From contig NC_018515.1 in NCBI RefSeq assembly GCF_000231385.2, forward strand, positions 638,501 to 702,500: a DNA stretch of 64,000 nucleotides, written 5' to 3'. Source of the stretch: Desulfosporosinus meridiei DSM 13257. GTDB taxonomy: Bacteria > Bacillota > Desulfitobacteriia > Desulfitobacteriales > Desulfitobacteriaceae. A program made the translations under genes and the position numbers. Numbering within the stretch: the first letter of the stretch is position 1; each line of letters opens with the position of its first letter. Shown here piece by piece: positions 43,387-52,500 of the stretch. A model generated the notes under the pieces. The model did no database searches and had not been told where the DNA came from. It worked only from the letters and a program-made list of their open reading frames with translations.

Positions 43387-43953
43387 ATGAACAATATTTT
43401 TAAAAATGCTGTCCAAATATCTAAGATAATCTGTAGAGCAAAATTATCCCCAGGAGATATTGCTGTTGATTGTACCATGGGGAATGGAAATGATACGGAA
43501 TTTCTATGCAGTTTAGTTGGCGAAAAGGGAAAAGTTTATGCTTTCGACATCCAAGAAGAGGCCGTTATAACTACTAGAAAGAGACTTCAAGAACTCAACT
43601 TACTAGCAAGAACCGAAATAGTATTGGATGGTCACCAGAATATTGATAAATACATCAAGGGAAATGTGGAATTAGTGATCTTTAATTTAGGCTATCTGCC
43701 TAAAGGAAATCATGCTATTACCACGAAAAAAGAGACTACCATTGAAGCAGTTCAGAAATCTATGGGGTTGCTCAAACCTAATGGAATAATACTAATAGTT
43801 GTATACTCAGGACATGAGAATGGCAAACTTGAAAAGGAAGCTTTAATAAATTTCACCACAACAATAAACCAGAAGGAATATAATGTTGCTGAAATTTGCT
43901 TCCCAAACCAGATTAATAGTCCCCCGGAACTTATTTGTATTGAAAAGGTTTAA
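43387..43953 (+). CDS. mnmM: class I SAM methyltransferase, MnmM/YtqB family
   Basis: 188 residues of the YtqB (rRNA_methylase PF06962) family. SAM motif I is GDIAVDCTMGNGNDTEFL, motif II acid in YAFDIQEEA; NLGYLPKGNHAITT and VYSGHENGK..E are family signatures. B. subtilis YtqB was shown to methylate nm5s2U34 of tRNA and renamed MnmM. GAAGG precedes ATG 43387. The 126-bp gap to the FAD oxidase has no terminator, so the two may be co-transcribed. Confidence 0.82.
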   Translation: MNNIFKNAVQISKIICRAKLSPGDIAVDCTMGNGNDTEFLCSLVGEKGKVYAFDIQEEAVITTRKRLQELNLLARTEIVLDGHQNIDKYIKGNVELVIFNLGYLPKGNHAITTKKETTIEAVQKSMGLLKPNGIILIVVYSGHENGKLEKEALINFTTTINQKEYNVAEICFPNQINSPPELICIEKV

Positions 43954-43980
43954 AGGGCAAGGCTAGGTAAATATTTCTAT

Positions 43981-44018
43981 TTGCCATTCCATTATATGTT
44001 GCGTACAATTAGATTGTA
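43981..44018 (+). promoter_or_regulatory. promoter with OhrR operator
   Basis: TTGCCA (43981-43986), 17-bp spacer, TACAAT (44004-44009). The OhrR-type dyad TACAATT-A-GATTGTA occupies 44004-44018 and covers the -10, so bound repressor would block the polymerase. The cognate repressor gene is the second gene of this operon. Confidence 0.85.
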
Positions 44019-44046
44019 AAAAATATAAAAGAAAAAGGTGACTAGC

Positions 44047-44589
44047 ATGTCTATTTATGATTATTCATTTCAGTCCATCGAAGGTAAAACAGTCTCTCTT
44101 TCTGATTTTCAAGGTAAGGTGATGTTGATTGTCAACACCGCCAGCAAATGCGGTTTTACTCCCCAATATGAGGGACTAGAGAAACTTTATGAAGCTTATA
44201 AAGATCAAGGTTTAGTGGTGATCGGTTTCCCCTGTAACCAATTTGCTGAGCAGGAGCCGGGGACCAATAGTGAGGTTCAGGAGTTTTGTAAGATAAGATA
44301 TGGGGTTACCTTCCCGCTTACGGAAAAGGTGAATGTACGGGATGAAAATGCTGATCCAATCTTTCAATATCTTACTGAAAACACAACCTTTAAGGGGTTA
44401 GGTAAAGGCCTTAAAAACAAAGCCCTTGAACTTATGCTCAAACAGAAATACGGAAAGCAGTTCTCTGATAACTCTGTTAAATGGAACTTTACAAAATTCC
44501 TCATTGGCAGAGACGGAAAAATAGCAGGCCGTTTTGAGCCCACTGTCTCACCGGAAAGCATGGTATCCTCGATTGAGGAGTGCTTGTAA
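44047..44589 (+). CDS. glutathione peroxidase-family thiol peroxidase
   Basis: 180 residues. The peroxidatic Cys is in NTASKCGFTPQYEGLEKLY (Cys, not selenocysteine), with the Gln and Trp/Asn partners in FPCNQFAEQEPG and KWNFTKFLIGRDG. Gram-positive members are reduced by thioredoxin rather than glutathione. ATG 44047 follows AAAAAGGTG. It is the first gene of an OhrR-regulated operon: an OhrR box covers the promoter and the repressor gene follows after one base. Confidence 0.93.
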   Translation: MSIYDYSFQSIEGKTVSLSDFQGKVMLIVNTASKCGFTPQYEGLEKLYEAYKDQGLVVIGFPCNQFAEQEPGTNSEVQEFCKIRYGVTFPLTEKVNVRDENADPIFQYLTENTTFKGLGKGLKNKALELMLKQKYGKQFSDNSVKWNFTKFLIGRDGKIAGRFEPTVSPESMVSSIEECL

Positions 44590-44590
44590 A

Positions 44591-45034
44591 TTGAACTGGG
44601 ACGCGAAGGAAATGCTCAAACTTGACAATCAGTTGTGTTTTGCTCTTTATGCCTGTTCAAAAGAAATTATTGCCTTGTATAAACCATACCTGAACTCTCA
44701 GGGACTAACCTACACTCAATATATTACACTTTTAGTATTGTGGGAGGAGGATGGACTCAATATCTCTGAGCTTGGGAACAAGCTCTTGCTAGATTCAGGA
44801 ACACTTACCCCTCTTCTGAAAAAACTTGAAAAATTTCAGCTGGTAGAGAGAGTAAGGGATAGAGACGATGAGAGAGTGGTTAAAGTTTTCTTGACGGAAA
44901 AAGGAAAAATGCTGCAGGAAACTTTTAGTGATCTACCGCAAAAGATGTTTTGCAATACAGGAATCCGGGTGGAGGAAGCCATAAAGCTTAAGGCCATGCT
45001 GAATCAGCTGCTGGGAAACATTCGAAAGTTATAA
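44591..45034 (+). CDS. ohrR: OhrR-like MarR-family peroxide sensor/repressor
   Basis: 147 residues from TTG 44591, equal in length to B. subtilis OhrR and aligned throughout. The reactive Cys lies in NQLCFALYACSKEI near residue 17. The winged HTH includes LLLDSGTLTPLLKKLEKFQLVERVRDRDDERVVKVFLTEKG. Oxidation of the Cys by organic peroxide releases the repressor from DNA. GAGGAG ten nt upstream supports the TTG. Its operator is at 44004-44018, in front of the peroxidase gene, giving an autoregulated pair. Confidence 0.93.
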   Translation: MNWDAKEMLKLDNQLCFALYACSKEIIALYKPYLNSQGLTYTQYITLLVLWEEDGLNISELGNKLLLDSGTLTPLLKKLEKFQLVERVRDRDDERVVKVFLTEKGKMLQETFSDLPQKMFCNTGIRVEEAIKLKAMLNQLLGNIRKL

Positions 45035-45047
45035 TGCTCCAGTTATA

Positions 45048-45076
45048 TTGACAGCTGTAATTACTTGGCATATAAT
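45048..45076 (+). promoter_or_regulatory. sigma-A promoter of the trp T-box operon
   Basis: Perfect TTGACA (45048-45053), 17-bp spacer and perfect TATAAT (45071-45076). Confidence 0.88.
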
Positions 45077-45099
45077 AGCTAGTATTATATTTGAATATT

Positions 45100-45441
45100 A
45101 TACAAAATGACTGATGATGAGAAATAGTATGTCTTATGAGGGTGTCTTAGCGAGTCAGAGGTGGTGAGAGTCTGATACAAGTCTCTTAGACAGAATGGTT
45201 CTCAGAGGTGTGATCCGAAAACCGTAAAAGTTAGTAGGTGATTCCGGGGGTTTCCCGTTACAGAGACAAAGGTATCGAGAATTGTATTCTCCGTACCTGA
45301 TAGATTAAGGTATTTGGTAGATTGTTTGCTTAAGTCCAATTGGTTGGTTGATTGGATTTGGAGGAAAATAATTGCCTTATACGAATTAAGGTGGTACCAC
45401 GGAGCTTTCCGTCCTTTTAGGACAGAAGGCTCTTTTTTATT
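45100..45441 (+). promoter_or_regulatory. tryptophan T-box leader
   Basis: The diagnostic T-box AAGGTGGTACCACGG (from 45389) is followed by the terminator stem GAGCTTTC...GGCTC and T6 at about 45430. Stem I has the AGTA loop-E strand near 45127 opposite GAA-TGG, so the specifier codon is TGG (45196-45198), tryptophan. Uncharged tRNA-Trp would stabilise the antiterminator and allow trpBA transcription. Confidence 0.93.
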
Positions 45442-45463
45442 GTAATAAGAAAGGAGCGTTCAA

Positions 45464-46693
45464 ATGGTTAAGGAAAAGTTACATGTACTGTCTGATGGCG
45501 GCTACGAAACAAAGGGGCATTTTGGTCCATATGGAGGTGCCTATGTTCCAGAGACCTTAGTTCCTGCTTTGCGAGAATTAGAAGAGGCCTACATGAGATC
45601 TGGCCGAGATGAGAGCTTTCAGAAAGAGTTTCGAGACCTGTTACAAAGGTATGTTGGACGACCATCTTTATTCTATGAAGCCAAGCGCTTATCAGAACAA
45701 TTGGGTGGTGCCCGAATTTATCTTAAAAGAGAAGATCTCAATCATACCGGTGCACATAAAATTAACAACACTTTAGGGCAGATTTTGCTCGCTAAAGCTA
45801 TGGGTAAGAAAAGAGTGATTGCTGAGACAGGAGCAGGACAGCATGGGGTAGCTACTGCTACGGCTTGTGCATTATTTGCTCTTCCGTGTGTAGTTTATAT
45901 GGGAGAAGAAGATGTTCGCCGACAGAAGTTAAACGTCTTGCGGATGAAGTTATTGGGTGCAGAGGTTCGTACTGTGACTCATGGATCATGTACTCTAAAA
46001 GATGCTATTAATGAAGCACTGCGGGACTGGGTGACTAATGTTGAGGAGACGTTTTATTGCTTTGGGACGGCAGCCGGACCACATCCCTATCCAACAATTG
46101 TTCGAGATTTTCAGGCAGTAATTGGACATGAGACCAGGGAGCAAGCCTTAAAGGAATTAGGAAAACTTCCAGACGCGATCATTGCCTGTATTGGAGGTGG
46201 GAGTAATGCCATTGGTATCTTCCATCCTTTCATCTCCGACCCAGAGGTAAGACTAATTGGAGTCGAAGCAGGGGGAACAGGAAATAAGACGGGGGAAAAT
46301 GCTGCGACACTTTGTTTGGGTGAACCCGGTGTTTTGCATGGAGCTTATAGCTATTTGCTGCAAGATGATGATGGACAAATTGTTGTAACCACATCTGTCT
46401 CTGCCGGACTTGACTATCCCGGCGTAGGACCAGAGCACAGCAATCTGAAGGAAACGGGTCGAGCAGACTATGTCAGTATTTCGGATCAAGAAGCGTTAGA
46501 TGCTTGCTCCTTGCTTTGTCAGACTGAGGGAATCCTGCCGGCCCTGGAAAGTGCCCATGCCATCGCCTATGCAGCTAAACTTGCCCCCAGACTCTCGAAA
46601 GATCAAGTGATCGTAGTTAATCTTTCGGGCAGAGGAGATAAAGATGTAGAAACCTTAGCTCAGTATTTAGAAGGAGGTGCAGATCATGAGTGA
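45464..46693 (+). CDS. trpB: tryptophan synthase beta chain
   Basis: 409 residues. PLP-dependent beta subunit converting indole and serine to tryptophan. The Schiff-base Lys is in [13 protein letters not shown]; the phosphate-binding loop is [20 protein letters not shown] and the [11 protein letters not shown] loop are all intact. AAGGAG precedes ATG 45464. It follows the tryptophan T-box. Its stop overlaps the trpA start by 8 bp. The other trp genes are not in the window. Confidence 0.97.
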   Translation: MVKEKLHVLSDGGYETKGHFGPYGGAYVPETLVPALRELEEAYMRSGRDESFQKEFRDLLQRYVGRPSLFYEAKRLSEQLGGARIYLKREDLNHTGAHKINNTLGQILLAKAMGKKRVIAETGAGQHGVATATACALFALPCVVYMGEEDVRRQKLNVLRMKLLGAEVRTVTHGSCTLKDAINEALRDWVTNVEETFYCFGTAAGPHPYPTIVRDFQAVIGHETREQALKELGKLPDAIIACIGGGSNAIGIFHPFISDPEVRLIGVEAGGTGNKTGENAATLCLGEPGVLHGAYSYLLQDDDGQIVVTTSVSAGLDYPGVGPEHSNLKETGRADYVSISDQEALDACSLLCQTEGILPALESAHAIAYAAKLAPRLSKDQVIVVNLSGRGDKDVETLAQYLEGGADHE

Positions 46694-47501
46694 GAGACTT
46701 AAGGCGGTTTTTCAAACTAAACCTGCAGGGGTAACTCGTCTGATTTCATATATTATGGCGGGAGATCCTACCGTAGAGGTCAGTCTGCGACGCCTAAGGG
46801 GGCTGGCTGATCACGGAGTGGATGTTTTAGAACTGGGAGTTCCCTTCAGTGATCCAATGGCCGATGGGGTGGTGATTCAAGCTGCGGCTGAGAGAGCTTT
46901 AAATGCTCAGATGACGGTGAAAAAAACCTTAGAACTGGTAGAGGAATTTCGTAAAACTCACAACACCCCCCTTCTTTTGATGAGTTATCTGAACCCACTT
47001 CTTCGTTATGGGTGGGATCGATTTGTTGAAGATGCAGCTGAGGCAGGAGTCGATGGGTTTATCTTACCGGATTTACCTTGGAGGGAAGGTCAAGGGCTTA
47101 GAACAAGAACTGAGAAAAGTGTCGGTAACAAACTATCTTTTATCCCGATGATTGCCCAAACTAGCCGTGAGCAAGATATTGAGGCTGTCTCTCAGGTAAC
47201 CGAAGGATTTGCTTACGTTCTATCGCGTAATGGGATTACCGGAGGAGAAGTTGAAATCCCTGACAACGTTAGCGTGTTTATAGAAAGCTTGAGGGATAGC
47301 CTTCAAATCCCGCGTTGTGTCGGTTTTGGGATTCAGAAAGCCGAACAAGTCCGTGCATTAGCAAAAATTTGCGACGGAGTTGTCGTTGGCAGTGCTTTAG
47401 TAAAAGCCTTTGCCAAACTTGATCAAGAGGGATTAGAGGAAAAAGACTTAATCGAGCAGGAAAAAGAAGTATTTACTTGGTTGGCAAGCCTGAAGCAGTA
47501 G
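46686..47501 (+). CDS. trpA: tryptophan synthase alpha chain
   Basis: 271 residues, TIM-barrel alpha subunit that releases indole from indole-3-glycerol phosphate. The catalytic Glu lies in [15 protein letters not shown] and the Asp in [25 protein letters not shown] and [13 protein letters not shown] complete the active site. ATG 46686 follows GGAGGTG and overlaps the trpB stop by 8 bp; an in-frame ATG at 46677 is less well placed. The operon ends in repeat element R2, whose hairpin likely serves as terminator. Confidence 0.97.
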   Translation: MSERLKAVFQTKPAGVTRLISYIMAGDPTVEVSLRRLRGLADHGVDVLELGVPFSDPMADGVVIQAAAERALNAQMTVKKTLELVEEFRKTHNTPLLLMSYLNPLLRYGWDRFVEDAAEAGVDGFILPDLPWREGQGLRTRTEKSVGNKLSFIPMIAQTSREQDIEAVSQVTEGFAYVLSRNGITGGEVEIPDNVSVFIESLRDSLQIPRCVGFGIQKAEQVRALAKICDGVVVGSALVKAFAKLDQEGLEEKDLIEQEKEVFTWLASLKQ

Positions 47502-47551
47502 GCAAGCGCTTTCGAGGGATGCTTCTCAATGTCAATTAAACCCTTCACCAT

Positions 47552-47632
47552 AACACCAGATTTTTCTGGTGTTATTCCTTATTCCCCTACCACCGAGTCT
47601 CCATGTTCAGCTTTAGCTGAACGAGTTCACTG
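47552..47632 (+). repeat. modular intergenic repeat, copy R2 (also a terminator)
   Basis: Hairpin AACACCAGA-TTTT-TCTGGTGTT (47552-47573) with ATTCCTTATTCCCC after it, then the tail GAGTCTCCATGTTCAGCTTT (from 47595) and AGCTGAACGAGTTCACTG. Inside the tail TTCAGCTTTAGCTGAA is itself a palindrome. The rest of the 47502-48100 gap contains a TGCACCGGTGCA palindrome (47793-47804) and no gene. Confidence 0.6.
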
Positions 47633-48100
47633 TCGACTAAGCTAACCATACACTCTATTTAGAGCTTGCTAATTTATTGAAAAGTCTAGATTCCTAAGGG
47701 TTTACGGGTAGTGTCTTAATAAATGTGCATTAAAAACAGACTTTGGCGTCAAAAAATGTGCCCATGGTGTTAAAATCAAATGTTGCACCGGTGCACCATT
47801 TGGCCTCTCTTCCCCCACGGGAGAGTAAATCACGATTTATTAGCAAGCCCAATTTAAATCGTTAATACTTAATTAATAAACTGTTTAGAAAAAATCAATA
47901 GATTTGGCCTAGAATATAGCTTAGGAAGTTTTTGTAAATCTTCAAAACCAAAGTAAAAATAATAACTATTACACAAGTATGTGAAGTATCAGGCCAAGAT
48001 TTCTCGTCTAATTAGATATAACTGATTAACTCTTATTTTGCTAAGGAAAAAAGATAAGAGTCGGTTTGCTATGGTCAATTTTCGATTAAGGGGGTGCGTA

Positions 48101-48775
48101 ATGGAATCAGCTATTGAAACAGTAGATTTAGGGAAGATGTATAAACTAGGAACAGTCGATGTGGAGGTATTAAAGGATGTTAATGTAATTATTCACAAAG
48201 GTGAGTTTGTTTCAATTATGGGACCATCTGGTTCAGGGAAAAGTACCCTTTTATATTTGATAGGTGGGCTTGATAAACCAACCTCAGGCTGCATCAGGGT
48301 CAATGGCAAAGAGATTTCTAAAATGAAGGATAAAGAAGAAAGCTCCATGCGCAGAAAAGAAATAGGATTCGTCTTTCAATTTTATAACCTAATACCCAAT
48401 TTGACTGTAGAAGAAAATATTGTACTACCAATTTTATTAGACAGTAAAAAAATAAAAAATTATAAGCAGGAGCTCAATGAAATTTTGACAATTGTAGGGC
48501 TTTCAGATAGAAGAAACCATACTCCTAAGGAATTGTCGGGAGGTCAGCAGCAAAGAGTAGCTATTGCCCGAGCGCTAATTAACGAGCCTGAAATCATTTT
48601 AGCAGATGAGCCCATAGGAAATCTCGATTCCAAAACGGGAACAGAGGTTATGGAACTTTTGAAGACAATTAATCTGGAAAGAGGAAGAACTATTATCCAG
48701 GTTACTCACTCCCGAGAAGCCGCGGATTATGGTCAACGAATCATCAACCTAAGGGATGGGAAGGTATGTCAATGA
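48101..48775 (+). CDS. MacB/BceA-type ABC transporter ATPase
   Basis: 224 residues from ATG 48101, which has AAGGGGG upstream. Walker [11 protein letters not shown]-loop QFYNLIPN, signature LSGGQQQR, Walker B IILADEPIGNLDS, H-loop VTHSREAA. LolD/MacB group. It overlaps the next gene by 4 bp (ATGA). With the lipoprotein adaptor and the large FtsX permease it forms a tripartite-like exporter of peptides or lipid-type drugs. A long AT-rich leader (about 600 bp back to trpA) precedes it. Confidence 0.92.
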   Translation: MESAIETVDLGKMYKLGTVDVEVLKDVNVIIHKGEFVSIMGPSGSGKSTLLYLIGGLDKPTSGCIRVNGKEISKMKDKEESSMRRKEIGFVFQFYNLIPNLTVEENIVLPILLDSKKIKNYKQELNEILTIVGLSDRRNHTPKELSGGQQQRVAIARALINEPEIILADEPIGNLDSKTGTEVMELLKTINLERGRTIIQVTHSREAADYGQRIINLRDGKVCQ

Positions 48776-49842
48776 TGAAAAAAGTAGTGATAGGACTCAC
48801 CTTGATCTTAACGATATCAGGATGTAGTAAAGAACCCGTAAAAAATAATGAAGAAAACGTGACAAAAGTTGAAACTACGCAGGTAGTCGAAGCTTTTGGC
48901 ACAGTTAAGTCTACAGATGTTAAAACGATAACTATCGATTTCATGACAGTTGTTTCCAAAATTAACGTTGTAGAAGGGCAAAGAGTCTCTAAGGGCGATG
49001 TTTTGGTTAGCTTAAACTCTCAAAACTATCTGACCCAAATTAGAAACAAGGAACTTGATATAAAAACATTACAAATTGAATTGGCTGGTTTAAATAGGGA
49101 TTACGAGACGAAAAGAAGTAGTTTAGAAAAAAGCGCTGATCCAGAAATTATGAGATATATCAATGATCAGAAACATGCCCAGGTTTTACTTAGTAAAGCT
49201 CTTGAGGACTTAAAGGCCAGAGAATCTTTGTATGCTGCAGGCGCTTTATCCTTAAAAGAGCTCAATGAGTATCAACAAACTGTCAAAGACAAGGAAAAGG
49301 CCGTTGCCGATGCAGTTTTTTCGGAAGAAAACACTAGGAAAAGAATTCAGCAAGAGATAGACCAGTTGCGAACATCTATTGATCAGAAAAGCCTTCAAGT
49401 TACCTCTAAGGAGCTTGAGCTTAAAGCAATGCAGGAAAAGATGAACAAAAGCTACATACAGGGTAATGAGATTATCGCAGATGTTTCTAATGGAGTAGTC
49501 ACTGATCTTGGCTGCACTCAGGGAGATATAATTATTGATCCGGAGAAAAAACTTTTGAGTATTCTCAATAAAGACAGTGTTTTGATTGAGGCGAATGTGG
49601 CGGAGGAATTTATTAAGGATGTAAAGATCGGCGCAGAAGTTATCATAAGCCCTGACGCCGATAAATCGCGAACTTACAACGGAAAAGTATTATTTATTGC
49701 AGAGAAAGCAGTTCTGAAAAACAATGAAACGACTATTCCTGTGCGCATATCCATTGAAAATCCGGATGACTTTCTGCTTCCCGAATTTAATGTCGGTGTA
49801 AAGATAAGTTTCGATAGTCCAAAAGTTGATGCCAAAGAATAA
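48772..49842 (+). CDS. HlyD/MacA-type membrane-fusion lipoprotein
   Basis: 356 residues. Lipoprotein signal (GLTLILTISGCSK; the Cys at about residue 18 is lipidated). A barrel-sandwich hybrid domain (VVSKINVVEGQRVSKGDVLVSL) is split by a long coiled-coil hairpin (about residues 85-220), followed by a beta-barrel (EANVAEEFIKDVKIGAEVI). It is the periplasmic-type adaptor of the exporter. ATG 48772 shares ATGA with the ATPase stop; an ATG two codons upstream lies too close to the SD. Confidence 0.9.
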   Translation: MMKKVVIGLTLILTISGCSKEPVKNNEENVTKVETTQVVEAFGTVKSTDVKTITIDFMTVVSKINVVEGQRVSKGDVLVSLNSQNYLTQIRNKELDIKTLQIELAGLNRDYETKRSSLEKSADPEIMRYINDQKHAQVLLSKALEDLKARESLYAAGALSLKELNEYQQTVKDKEKAVADAVFSEENTRKRIQQEIDQLRTSIDQKSLQVTSKELELKAMQEKMNKSYIQGNEIIADVSNGVVTDLGCTQGDIIIDPEKKLLSILNKDSVLIEANVAEEFIKDVKIGAEVIISPDADKSRTYNGKVLFIAEKAVLKNNETTIPVRISIENPDDFLLPEFNVGVKISFDSPKVDAKE

Positions 49843-49901
49843 TCAAGGTGCTGCGCAGGTTCTTGGTTTAGGACTGGGGAGTTTCTTTAGGAGTGATAAG
49901 A

Positions 49902-52406
49902 TTGGGCATAATCATCAAGTTTATATTTAAAAGTATCGGTGAAAAGAAACTGCGGACTTTTCTGATCGTTTTATCAATTGTTTTATCCTCGGGAGTATTT
50001 TTTGCCTCAATAGCTATTTCCGGGAGTCTAGAGGAAATGATTATCAAGGGAATTAAAGATTCAATTGGTAATGCTGATATAATAATTACGCCCACTGAAA
50101 AATCCTCTTCTCCGTTTTTCTATATCAATAAAGCAGAGAGTTACAAAGATCGTACAGAATATATTATTGGAGAGATTCAGGAAAATGCGGTTTTCAAACC
50201 CGATAGGAATGAAGAAATAAGCATTAACTTGACAGGAGCATCTATCGAAGATGTCCAAACAATGAACCCCTTTACAATTGAGCAACAGTATAATTTATAT
50301 CCTTTTGAGGGCAGGAAGATCTTCATTGGCAAATCAGCTGCAGAAAAGTATCAATTGAATGTAGGCGACAGCCTGGAACTGGAATTCGGACAAGGACAAC
50401 AAACCTCTAGACAAAAGTTCACGGTGAGTGGAATAGGCTCCTCGACTGGCTTTTTTAAAGGAACCTCAAAATCAATCCCTGCCGTCGTACCCCGGGACTT
50501 CTTAAGTAATTATAATAATGCACGAGGTAAGGTAGGGACTGTCTATATTAAGCTGCTTAAGCCTGAAGATAAACAGGAAATGATTCAGCTGTTGTCAAAT
50601 GACTATAAAGACTACAGGGTGTTTGAACTATTCCCTTTTGAAGAAATAAAACAGGAAACTTTGATGATCTCGGCTATATTTCTAATGTTGTCATCCATTG
50701 TTTTTTTTATGAGCATTTTCATTATTTACTCATCATTTAAGGTGATTACGACAGAAAAGCTGCCAATCATAGGAACCTTTAGAAGTATTGGGGCTACCAA
50801 AAGGATGACAAACTTTTTATTATTAGGAGAAAGTCTTCTTTATGGTATCGTTGGCGGCATTTTAGGATGTGGAGTAGGAGTAGGGATCTTATATCTTATG
50901 TCTTATGCCTTAAGTAGAATGGTCAATGGTTCTGAAGGAATGGAATTTCAAACTACAATTCAGTTTTCGGGATTGAATTTTGTACTTGCCTTTATGATGG
51001 CAGTAGTTCTTTGTTTTGTCAGCTCAATCATCCCTATCTTAAAGGTATCTAAAATCCCAATCAAGGATATCGTTCTGAACTCAGTGCAAAAGAATACTAC
51101 ACGAAAAAGGTTATGGCTGATACTGGGCCTAGTATTTATGGTTGCTGCTTTGGCGTCTTCCTTTATTGAATCCAACGATTTAAGGCCGATCTTTGGCAGC
51201 ATAGGTATGATAATGACTCTTACTGCTATCGTAATGCTTGTACCCTATATTACTTCCGTTTTTGTAAAGATCTTTGAAACCTTGTATGTTTTTGTCTTTG
51301 GGAACATAGGTATACTTGCGGCTAAAAATTTGAGAGAGAATCAAAACATAATTAATAATATTTCTATGTTGGCAATAGGCATAGCCTGCTTACTTCTAAT
51401 TAATACAGCCAGCTATGATAATGTCATAAGCATAACTGATCAGTTCAAGAATTCTTTATATGATATCGAAATGTATACGAATAAAGCGGATAGGAATATT
51501 GAGAAGCGATTACTTATTATTGATGGTGTACAAGAAGTATATGGGGATTATGAGGCTTATGGAATAGAACTGACAGATAGAAATGATCGGATTTCTCGCC
51601 TTAAAGGGATTGATAAAAGCAAGATTTTAGATTTCTGGAATATCGAGATGAATGGAGATATTGATGAAACCTTTGAAAGACTTGATGAAGGTCGCAATAT
51701 TTTAATAACCCATACATTAAGAGAAAAGTTGAATTTAAAAGAAGGGGATCTGGTAAACTTAAAATTAAAAAGTGGCGAAAAGGGCTACAAAGTGATTGGA
51801 TTCTTCGATGATTTTGCAACAAATAAAAATATTGGTTTGATCTCTCAAAGATTTTTTAAAGCTGACATGCAGTATAAGTATTATTCAAGTATTTATATTA
51901 AGACATCCAAAAATCCTGAGGACGTGCTGAAAAGAATTGAAGCTGAATTTATAAGACTAAAGCCCTACTTACAGACTAAAAGCAAACTTCAAGAAGAATA
52001 TTTGAGTTCCAATCAACAAGTAACTTTACTGATGTCTGGTTTTTCGATTCTAGCAATCGTTATTGGTGTTTTTGGAGTATTGAACAATCTGCTAATAAGT
52101 TTTCTTGTCCGTAAACGTTCTCTTGCAGTTTTTAAATCAATAGGAATGAGTAAAGTTCAAACAGTTAAGATGATTTTTATTGAAGCTGTTACCGGGGGTG
52201 CGATAGGAGGACTTTTAGGTGTAATAGCAGGAACCTTAATGATTGTAATTTTAGCTGGAACAAATAACTCAAAGAACATACATTTCCCGATAAGTTCCTA
52301 TATAATATACGTTTTCGGTGGTATAATTCTAATGGTTATAGCCTCAATAATTCCTGCCCTAAAATCTTCAAAACTTGATATTGTCTCGTCCATAAAACTT
52401 GAATAG
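49902..52406 (+). CDS. large FtsX-domain ABC permease
   Basis: 834 residues with about ten transmembrane helices in two halves, each with a FtsX core (around residues 260-395 and 690-830) and large extracytoplasmic domains between. LPIIGTFRSIGATKRMT and LAVFKSIGMSKVQTVKMI are the coupling segments. TTG 49902 is preferred because AGGAG lies 8 nt upstream; GTG 49893 overlaps that site. It works with the ATPase and the adaptor just upstream. UppP follows 94 bp later, so the operon looks aimed at envelope-active compounds such as bacitracin-like peptides; this is inferred. Confidence 0.9.
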   Translation: MGIIIKFIFKSIGEKKLRTFLIVLSIVLSSGVFFASIAISGSLEEMIIKGIKDSIGNADIIITPTEKSSSPFFYINKAESYKDRTEYIIGEIQENAVFKPDRNEEISINLTGASIEDVQTMNPFTIEQQYNLYPFEGRKIFIGKSAAEKYQLNVGDSLELEFGQGQQTSRQKFTVSGIGSSTGFFKGTSKSIPAVVPRDFLSNYNNARGKVGTVYIKLLKPEDKQEMIQLLSNDYKDYRVFELFPFEEIKQETLMISAIFLMLSSIVFFMSIFIIYSSFKVITTEKLPIIGTFRSIGATKRMTNFLLLGESLLYGIVGGILGCGVGVGILYLMSYALSRMVNGSEGMEFQTTIQFSGLNFVLAFMMAVVLCFVSSIIPILKVSKIPIKDIVLNSVQKNTTRKRLWLILGLVFMVAALASSFIESNDLRPIFGSIGMIMTLTAIVMLVPYITSVFVKIFETLYVFVFGNIGILAAKNLRENQNIINNISMLAIGIACLLLINTASYDNVISITDQFKNSLYDIEMYTNKADRNIEKRLLIIDGVQEVYGDYEAYGIELTDRNDRISRLKGIDKSKILDFWNIEMNGDIDETFERLDEGRNILITHTLREKLNLKEGDLVNLKLKSGEKGYKVIGFFDDFATNKNIGLISQRFFKADMQYKYYSSIYIKTSKNPEDVLKRIEAEFIRLKPYLQTKSKLQEEYLSSNQQVTLLMSGFSILAIVIGVFGVLNNLLISFLVRKRSLAVFKSIGMSKVQTVKMIFIEAVTGGAIGGLLGVIAGTLMIVILAGTNNSKNIHFPISSYIIYVFGGIILMVIASIIPALKSSKLDIVSSIKLE

Positions 52407-52500
52407 ATCCACTGCACAAGATAATATCAATATCTGAGAAATTATTAGGTATAAACCACTAATGAGGCTCGATGTTTATTGTTAAAAGGAGATTTAAGAA

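Noticed and set aside
43227..43478. A minus-strand reading frame between the FAD oxidase and the methyltransferase
   Set aside because: It overlaps both neighbouring genes, has no ribosome-binding site and no recognisable family.
44047..44589. The glutathione peroxidase as a selenoprotein
   Set aside because: The active-site codon is TGC (Cys), with no in-frame TGA and no SECIS-like hairpin considered necessary.
47793..47804. TGCACCGGTGCA palindrome as a specific operator of the exporter operon
   Set aside because: It is about 300 bp from the start of the next gene with no promoter close by, and a 12-bp palindrome can occur by chance.
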